A stretch of 35,478 nt of DNA. Origin: TMED23 sp913054205 (GTDB lineage: Bacteria > Pseudomonadota > Alphaproteobacteria > Rhodospirillales > UBA2165). This document shows positions 31,779-35,478 of the stretch, piece by piece. The notes below the pieces were generated by a model. It searched no databases and was not told the origin of the DNA. It was given only the letters and a program-made list of their open reading frames with translations. The number at the start of each line of letters is the position of its first letter. Position 1 is the stretch's first letter. The stretch is from contig JAYGEG010000013.1 of the NCBI GenBank assembly GCA_046582495.1, positions 1 through 35,478 of the forward strand, written 5' to 3'. Made by a program: the position numbers and the translations under genes.

Positions 31779-32228
31779 TTAGCTCATATCAGATTGGGCA
31801 ACGGACTCTGCCAGTTTTACCAATGATTTTTGCATGTCTCGGTTTGGCAGATTTAAATAGAAATCAAAAAGACGCCGCAATTCCTTGGCTTGATGAGCGT
31901 TGATTTTAATACCGCTGCTATCCAGGTTGATCTCGGCGAGATCGGTAAAAAAGTAATTGGCTTCAACCGAAAAGAAATTACACAATTTATAAATATGCTC
32001 AGCCGTCAGATTATCCTGGCCACCTTCAAGATGATCCAATTGCTGAAGCGTTTTATCGATCTGTTTGGCAACCTGGCTTCGCGAAATACCTTTTTCATTT
32101 CTCAACATTCGAATGCGGTGACCGACCAGTGGATTGATGAAGTCGTATTTGCGCACACGTTTTGATGCGTTCGGTGTTGAATCCCCAGCCAAATTTGGCG
32201 TTGGGGGTTCTGGCGACTGTTCCCACAT
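31779..32228 (-). CDS. XRE-family transcriptional regulator (paralogue 1)
   Basis: About 149 residues from MWEQSPEPP. A disordered Pro/Ser-rich N-terminus precedes a helix-turn-helix domain (VGHRIRMLRNEKGISRSQVA, then QQLDHLEGG, about residues 35-90), and a C-terminal helical tail with FYLNLPNRDMQKSLVKLAES. The layout and tail match the neighbouring XRE gene, so the two are probably paralogues. I choose the ATG at 32228; a TTG at 32249 has no ribosome site. The divergent residues in the recognition helix suggest a different operator. Confidence 0.85.
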   Translation of the reverse strand: MWEQSPEPPTPNLAGDSTPNASKRVRKYDFINPLVGHRIRMLRNEKGISRSQVAKQIDKTLQQLDHLEGGQDNLTAEHIYKLCNFFSVEANYFFTDLAEINLDSSGIKINAHQAKELRRLFDFYLNLPNRDMQKSLVKLAESVAQSDMS

Positions 32229-32313
32229 TATAATCTCACTTTGAGTCAAACTTACATTTAACGTTTAGTGCAAGCACATATGGATTTATGACTAACACCT
32301 AAAAATACAATTA

Positions 32314-32331
32314 ATTGATGTATTCATCAAT
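32314..32331. promoter_or_regulatory. Inverted repeat upstream of XRE paralogue 1, possible operator
   Basis: ATTGATG-TATT-CATCAAT, a perfect 7-bp inverted repeat with a 4-bp spacer, 86 bp upstream of the XRE start and downstream of the second XRE gene. XRE regulators often bind such short dyads near their own promoters. Its TTGAT/ATCAA halves resemble an FNR box but are spaced 2 bp too far apart. Confidence 0.35.
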
Positions 32332-32445
32332 TTCTTGCAATTAAAGATATAACACGACCATAAGGCAAAAAAAAGTGAAAAGGTTACTATTATAAGGTGT
32401 AGTTTAAGACGAAAAGTCAGGCCCTTTGAGTTGAGGCTTGTTCTG

Positions 32446-32874
32446 TCAGCTAGAACTGTGGGCTAAAGTTTTGACAAATTGCGACAAACGCTTGCGAACT
32501 TCTTCGTCTTGAACACGGTAGAAATTGTGCATGAGTTCGATAGCTTCGCGTGAGGACATGGGATCTTGTTCGAATGGAGCTTGGGGAATGTCTGATAAAT
32601 TCAGGTTTCCAATCCCAGAATCTTCAAGGTTTTCAACACCTTCGTAGAAGAAGGAAACTTCAACTCCAAGCGTTTTTGAAATTTTGTATAGGTTACTTGC
32701 TCCTATTCTATTGGTCCCGTTTTCATATTTTTGAACTTGTTGGAAGGTGACACCAATGGCTTCGCCAAGTTTTGTTTGACTAATTCTTAGTCCAACACGG
32801 CGAGCACGAACGCGCGAACCGACATATTTATCAATTGGATCTGGACCATCATCTTTAATTGTTCTTCTACGCAT
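32446..32874 (-). CDS. XRE-family transcriptional regulator (paralogue 2)
   Basis: A 142-residue protein with the helix-turn-helix pattern common in Alphaproteobacteria: VGSRVRARRVGLRISQTKLG, EAIGVTFQQVQKYENGTNR, IGASNLYKISKTLGVEVSFF (about residues 19-78). The C-terminal helical tail is NFYRVQDEEVRKRLSQFVKTLA. Members of this group (for example PraR-like proteins) regulate adhesion, quorum sensing or stationary-phase traits, but the target here is unknown. A GGGAG 8 nt before the ATG supports the start. Confidence 0.9.
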   Translation of the reverse strand: MRRRTIKDDGPDPIDKYVGSRVRARRVGLRISQTKLGEAIGVTFQQVQKYENGTNRIGASNLYKISKTLGVEVSFFYEGVENLEDSGIGNLNLSDIPQAPFEQDPMSSREAIELMHNFYRVQDEEVRKRLSQFVKTLAHSSS

Positions 32875-33298
32875 TAATTACACTCCCTTAAGAGCACTAT
32901 AGAACTACAAATACAAATAATCGATTGATTTTTATATATCATTTCCGTGTTGAGTATTAGTAATTATATAATCATCACGTTTATAGTTATCCAATAAGTA
33001 CAATCCGAAATGGTGTTGATGTAAACCTATACTCTTGTCTTTTAAAGATTAGTCTAAATCCTTGAAATCAATGATTTACTTAATTTAACCATAAGTACTA
33101 TTGCATACTATGATACGCAACTGCCACTTATTAAATCTTATTTATTTATCGATTTTTCTCTTTTAATCACAGTACATTTGGATTTTATTACACATAATAA
33201 GAGCACTTAGTATTCCAAATAAAAATAATTTTGTTCTTTAGGGTCTATTTCATCTTTTAAATAGTGATATTGTGACGAATCGAATTGTCCATGAGGGC
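32875..33298. other. AT-rich intergenic stretch without a gene
   Basis: About 420 bp of distinctly AT-rich sequence with no ORF of note, no recognisable RNA and no mobile-element end. It should contain the XRE paralogue 2 promoter near its left end. The composition differs from the flanking genes; it may be an old insertion or decayed gene. Confidence 0.4.
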
Positions 33299-33327
33299 TT
33301 GACTTGAACCCTGGGCAGCAATACATT
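33299..33327 (+). promoter_or_regulatory. Predicted sigma-70 promoter upstream of ffh
   Basis: TTGACT (33299-33304), a 17-bp spacer and TACATT (33322-33327), predicting a start near 33334 and a 140-nt leader to the ffh GTG. The leader carries ACGAA/TTCGT (33338-33357) and CTCG/CGAG (33381-33397) hairpins and ends in an intrinsic terminator. Confidence 0.5.
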
Positions 33328-33412
33328 CCGCGACCTTACGAAGACATTTTGTTTCGTGACGTCTCCAATTGAATTATCCGCTCGGGATTTAGACGAGTTG
33401 GTGAGGCGCCGC

Positions 33413-33447
33413 CGCCAGTCCGCGAGTTTCGCGCACTGGCGTTTTTT
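33413..33447 (+). terminator. Intrinsic terminator/attenuator just before ffh
   Basis: CGCCAGT-C-CGCG (33413-33424) pairs with CGCG-C-ACTGGCG (33430-33441) around AGTTT, with one C/C mismatch, followed by TTTTTT (33442-33447). It ends 26 bp before the ffh GTG and is in the same orientation. With the promoter at 33299 it would either release a short RNA of about 114 nt or attenuate ffh. Confidence 0.75.
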
Positions 33448-33473
33448 GCTTGTTGAAAAAGGTTTTGTAACCG

Positions 33474-34865
33474 GTGTTTGACGGATTGAGCGATAAGTTT
33501 GGCGATATTTTTGATCGCTTGAAGAGGCGGGGCGCGCTGAGCGAGTCTGACGTTTCTGATGCTATGCGTGAAATTCGCGTGGCGCTGCTCGAAGCAGATG
33601 TCGCACTGCCAGTAGTCAAAGATTTTATCGAGGGTGTCAAAGAGGCAGCCGTTGGCCACGACGTCATCAAAAGTGTCACTCCCGGCCAGATGATTGTTAA
33701 GGTGGTCCATGATCATTTAATTGAGATGCTCGGTCCAGAAGATGCCGAAATCAATCTCGCCGCTGCCGCGCCGGTGCCGATTCTTATGGTTGGATTGCAA
33801 GGTTCTGGTAAAACCACGACAACCGGTAAATTGGCGCTTCGACTTAAAAATCGTGACCGTAAGAAAGTGTTGGTTGCCGGGCTTGATGTCGCCCGCCCGG
33901 CGGCGCAAGAACAATTGGCCCAGCTTGCTGTCCAGGCTGAGGTGGAGAGCTTAAAGCCGGTTTTCGGTGAACAGCCGGTTGGCATTGCCAAACGTGCGAT
34001 GGATACCGGACGCAAAGAAGGCTTCGATGTTGTTATCCTCGATACCGCTGGTCGATTAGCAATTGATCAGGAGTTGATGAGCGAAGTTGCAGAAATTCGC
34101 AACGCTGTCGCGCCGGCTGAAATTTTATTGGTGGCTGATGCGATGTCCGGCCAAGATGCGGTTAACGTCGCCAAAGAGTTTAACGAAAAAATTGGGATCA
34201 CCGGTATTGTGCTGACCCGCGTTGACGGTGATGCCAGAGGCGGCGCAGCCCTTTCGATGCGCCAAGTCACCGGTTGCCCGATCAAACTAATGGGTGTCGG
34301 CGAGAAACTTGATGCGCTTGAGACTTTTCAAGCCGAACGTATTGCCGGCCGAATTCTTGGCATGGGCGATGTTGTTGGGCTGGTTGAAAAAGCCGCCGAA
34401 CACGTTGATCAAGAACAAGCGGAAAAATTTGCCAAGCGTGCCCTTAAAGGTCAGTTCACGCTTGAGGATCTGCAAGCCCAATTGGCGCAGGTTAAAAATA
34501 TGGGTGACCTCGGTGGTCTTATGGGCATGTTGCCTGGTGTTGGCAAAATGAAAAAACAAATCGCTGAGGCCAATATTGATGACCGCATGATTGCCCGTCA
34601 GGAAGCAATTATTTTATCGATGACGCCCAAAGAACGGCGGAATCCGAAATTACTGAACGCAAAACGTCGGAAACGCATCGCTGCGGGATCTGGCACAAGC
34701 GTTCAAGACGTCAACCGTTTGTTAAAACAGTTTCAGCAAATGGCGTCGATGATGAAGAAAATGGGTAAAAAAGGTATGGCCGGCATGATGTCGGGAATGG
34801 GTGGCCCTGGTGGGATGCCTAATATGCCTGGTGGCATGATGCCGCCGCCCGGAATGAAATTTTAA
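33474..34865 (+). CDS. ffh: Signal recognition particle protein Ffh
   Basis: A 463-residue SRP54 GTPase, starting at GTG with MFDGLSDKFGDIFDRL. The N domain is followed by the G domain (P-loop GLQGSGKTTTTGKLA, DVARPAAQEQL, DTAGRLAIDQ, TRVDGDARGG) and the Met-rich M domain (about 300-463) that binds 4.5S RNA and signal peptides, ending in a Gly/Met/Pro-rich tail. Weak ribosome site (AAGG about 15 nt upstream). It begins the conserved ffh-rpsP-rimM-trmD-rplS order, of which only rpsP is in the window. Its upstream terminator is unusual. Confidence 0.98.
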   Translation: MFDGLSDKFGDIFDRLKRRGALSESDVSDAMREIRVALLEADVALPVVKDFIEGVKEAAVGHDVIKSVTPGQMIVKVVHDHLIEMLGPEDAEINLAAAAPVPILMVGLQGSGKTTTTGKLALRLKNRDRKKVLVAGLDVARPAAQEQLAQLAVQAEVESLKPVFGEQPVGIAKRAMDTGRKEGFDVVILDTAGRLAIDQELMSEVAEIRNAVAPAEILLVADAMSGQDAVNVAKEFNEKIGITGIVLTRVDGDARGGAALSMRQVTGCPIKLMGVGEKLDALETFQAERIAGRILGMGDVVGLVEKAAEHVDQEQAEKFAKRALKGQFTLEDLQAQLAQVKNMGDLGGLMGMLPGVGKMKKQIAEANIDDRMIARQEAIILSMTPKERRNPKLLNAKRRKRIAAGSGTSVQDVNRLLKQFQQMASMMKKMGKKGMAGMMSGMGGPGGMPNMPGGMMPPPGMKF

Positions 34866-34910
34866 AATCAGAATTTTACGATTTAAGTTTAGAAAGAGGA
34901 AAATAAATCA

Positions 34911-35478
34911 ATGGCAACTAAAATTCGTTTATCGCGCGGTGGCGCAAAAAAACGTCCGTTTTACCGTATTGTTGTGGCTGACTCTCGTAGTCCCCGTGAT
35001 GGTCGGTTTATCGAGCGTGTGGGTACCTACAATCCAATGGTCGCAAAAAACCATCCGGAACGGATTGTTCTTAAAGAAGACCGCATCCAGCATTGGCTCT
35101 CAAATGGTGCCTTGCCGACGGATCGGGTCGCGCGCTTTTTAGGCGACGCGAACATCATCGAAAAACCGGTGCGGGCTGAGCAAACAAAACAGCATCTGCC
35201 GCGTGAGAAAACGTTGGAGAAGTTGAGAGAGAAAGAAGAAGCTCAGAAAGCTGCTCAAGAAGCTGCCGCCCAAGAAGCTGAAGCTGCTGCTGCCGCTCCG
35301 ACTGAGGAAGAAGCTGCCGCAGAAGACGCACCGGCAGAAGAAGCTGCCGCAGAAGACGCACCAGCAGAGGAAGCCCCAGCAGAGGAAGCTACCGCAGAGG
35401 AAACCCCAGCAGAGGAAGCTACCGCAGAGGAAGCCCCAGCAGAGGAAGCCCCAGCAGAGGAAGCTCCAGCAGAAGAAG
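34911..35478 (+). CDS. rpsP: 30S ribosomal protein S16 with long acidic tail (3' end outside the window)
   Basis: Starts MATKIRLSRGGAKKRPFYRI with AGAGGA about 9 nt upstream. The S16 core (GGAKKRPFYRIVVADSRSPR, FIERVGTYNP, WLSNGALPTDRV) ends at about residue 83. It is followed by a charged helix (REKTLEKLREKEEAQ) and at least 60 residues of Ala/Glu/Pro repeats that run off the window; no stop is seen. Bacterial S16 is often only 80-90 residues, although extended acidic tails occur in Alphaproteobacteria. It is 45 bp after ffh and surely cotranscribed. Confidence 0.97.
   Translation, partial: MATKIRLSRGGAKKRPFYRIVVADSRSPRDGRFIERVGTYNPMVAKNHPERIVLKEDRIQHWLSNGALPTDRVARFLGDANIIEKPVRAEQTKQHLPREKTLEKLREKEEAQKAAQEAAAQEAEAAAAAPTEEEAAAEDAPAEEAAAEDAPAEEAPAEEATAEETPAEEATAEEAPAEEAPAEEAPAEE
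35302..35478 (+). repeat. Tandem coding repeat in the S16 tail
   Basis: Fifteen-base units of the type GCAGAGGAAGCCCCA or GCAGAGGAAGCTACC, encoding AEEAP/AEEAT, follow each other to the window edge. The earliest units are more diverged (GCAGAAGACGCACCG). Near-identity of the last units suggests recent slippage; unit number is likely to vary and assemblies may collapse it. Confidence 0.8.

Noticed and set aside
32314..32331. FNR box upstream of XRE paralogue 1
   Set aside because: The TTGAT and ATCAA halves are separated by 6 bp instead of 4, so the dyad does not fit FNR/FixK spacing.
33288..33473. 4.5S/SRP RNA gene next to ffh
   Set aside because: The conserved GGAAG-containing tetraloop hairpin of SRP RNA (CAGGTCCGGAAGG-type) is absent here and was not seen elsewhere in the window.
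35302..35478. CRISPR-like array
   Set aside because: The repeats are 15-bp in-frame units without spacers inside rpsP, so they are coding low-complexity sequence.

Overview
The window looks like a chromosomal segment of an alphaproteobacterium of moderate GC content. The evidence is gene content and order: a full cytochrome c maturation (ccm) set next to acnA, a dapF-mtaB-ftsY operon opposite ffh-rpsP, yggT-DUF167-folD, an NnrU-family protein, a VUT/DUF983 pair and two alphaproteobacterial XRE regulators. No species can be named from this alone. There is no IS element, prophage or CRISPR array; the region is mostly core genome with some decay and several structured non-coding stretches.

Layout. 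1-5900: tRNA-Ser(GGA), a membrane protein gene whose frame continues past an internal TGA, lepA, nnrU-like, a small helical orphan, and the yggT-DUF167-folD operon. 5900-12700: a scar where a 5'-truncated PHA synthase gene meets a 5'-truncated PhaJ-type hydratase gene head to head, then a membrane-fused spermidine-synthase-like gene, VUT transporter and DUF983, an MscS channel, a DHH phosphoesterase, and a fumarylacetoacetase-fold protein with an apparent signal peptide. 12786-19672: ccmIHGFEDC and ccmBA on the minus strand. An FNR/FixK-like box lies at the -41.5 position of a predicted promoter in front of ccmC, so heme export and apocytochrome ligation may be tied to oxygen supply. 19820-25301: aconitase, a DUF1223 protein and phosphoglycerate kinase, interleaved with two candidate small RNAs and a hairpin-rich pgk leader. 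25380-35478: a chemoreceptor-like protein with a degenerate signalling tip, a small orphan, ftsY-mtaB-dapF, an Fe-S protein, two XRE regulators, a long AT-rich gap, and ffh-rpsP, with rpsP running off the end.

The points most worth a second look are: (i) a candidate minus-strand RNA between ccmA and acnA with an anti-Shine-Dalgarno loop and a C8 loop; (ii) a candidate plus-strand RNA before pgk with a promoter abutting a perfect 22-bp palindrome and a C6 loop; (iii) the structured pgk leader; (iv) an intrinsic terminator only 26 nt before the ffh start; (v) the phaC/phaJ deletion scar; (vi) the in-frame TGA at 712-714. All RNA calls come from reading inverted repeats by eye; no folding program or database search was run.
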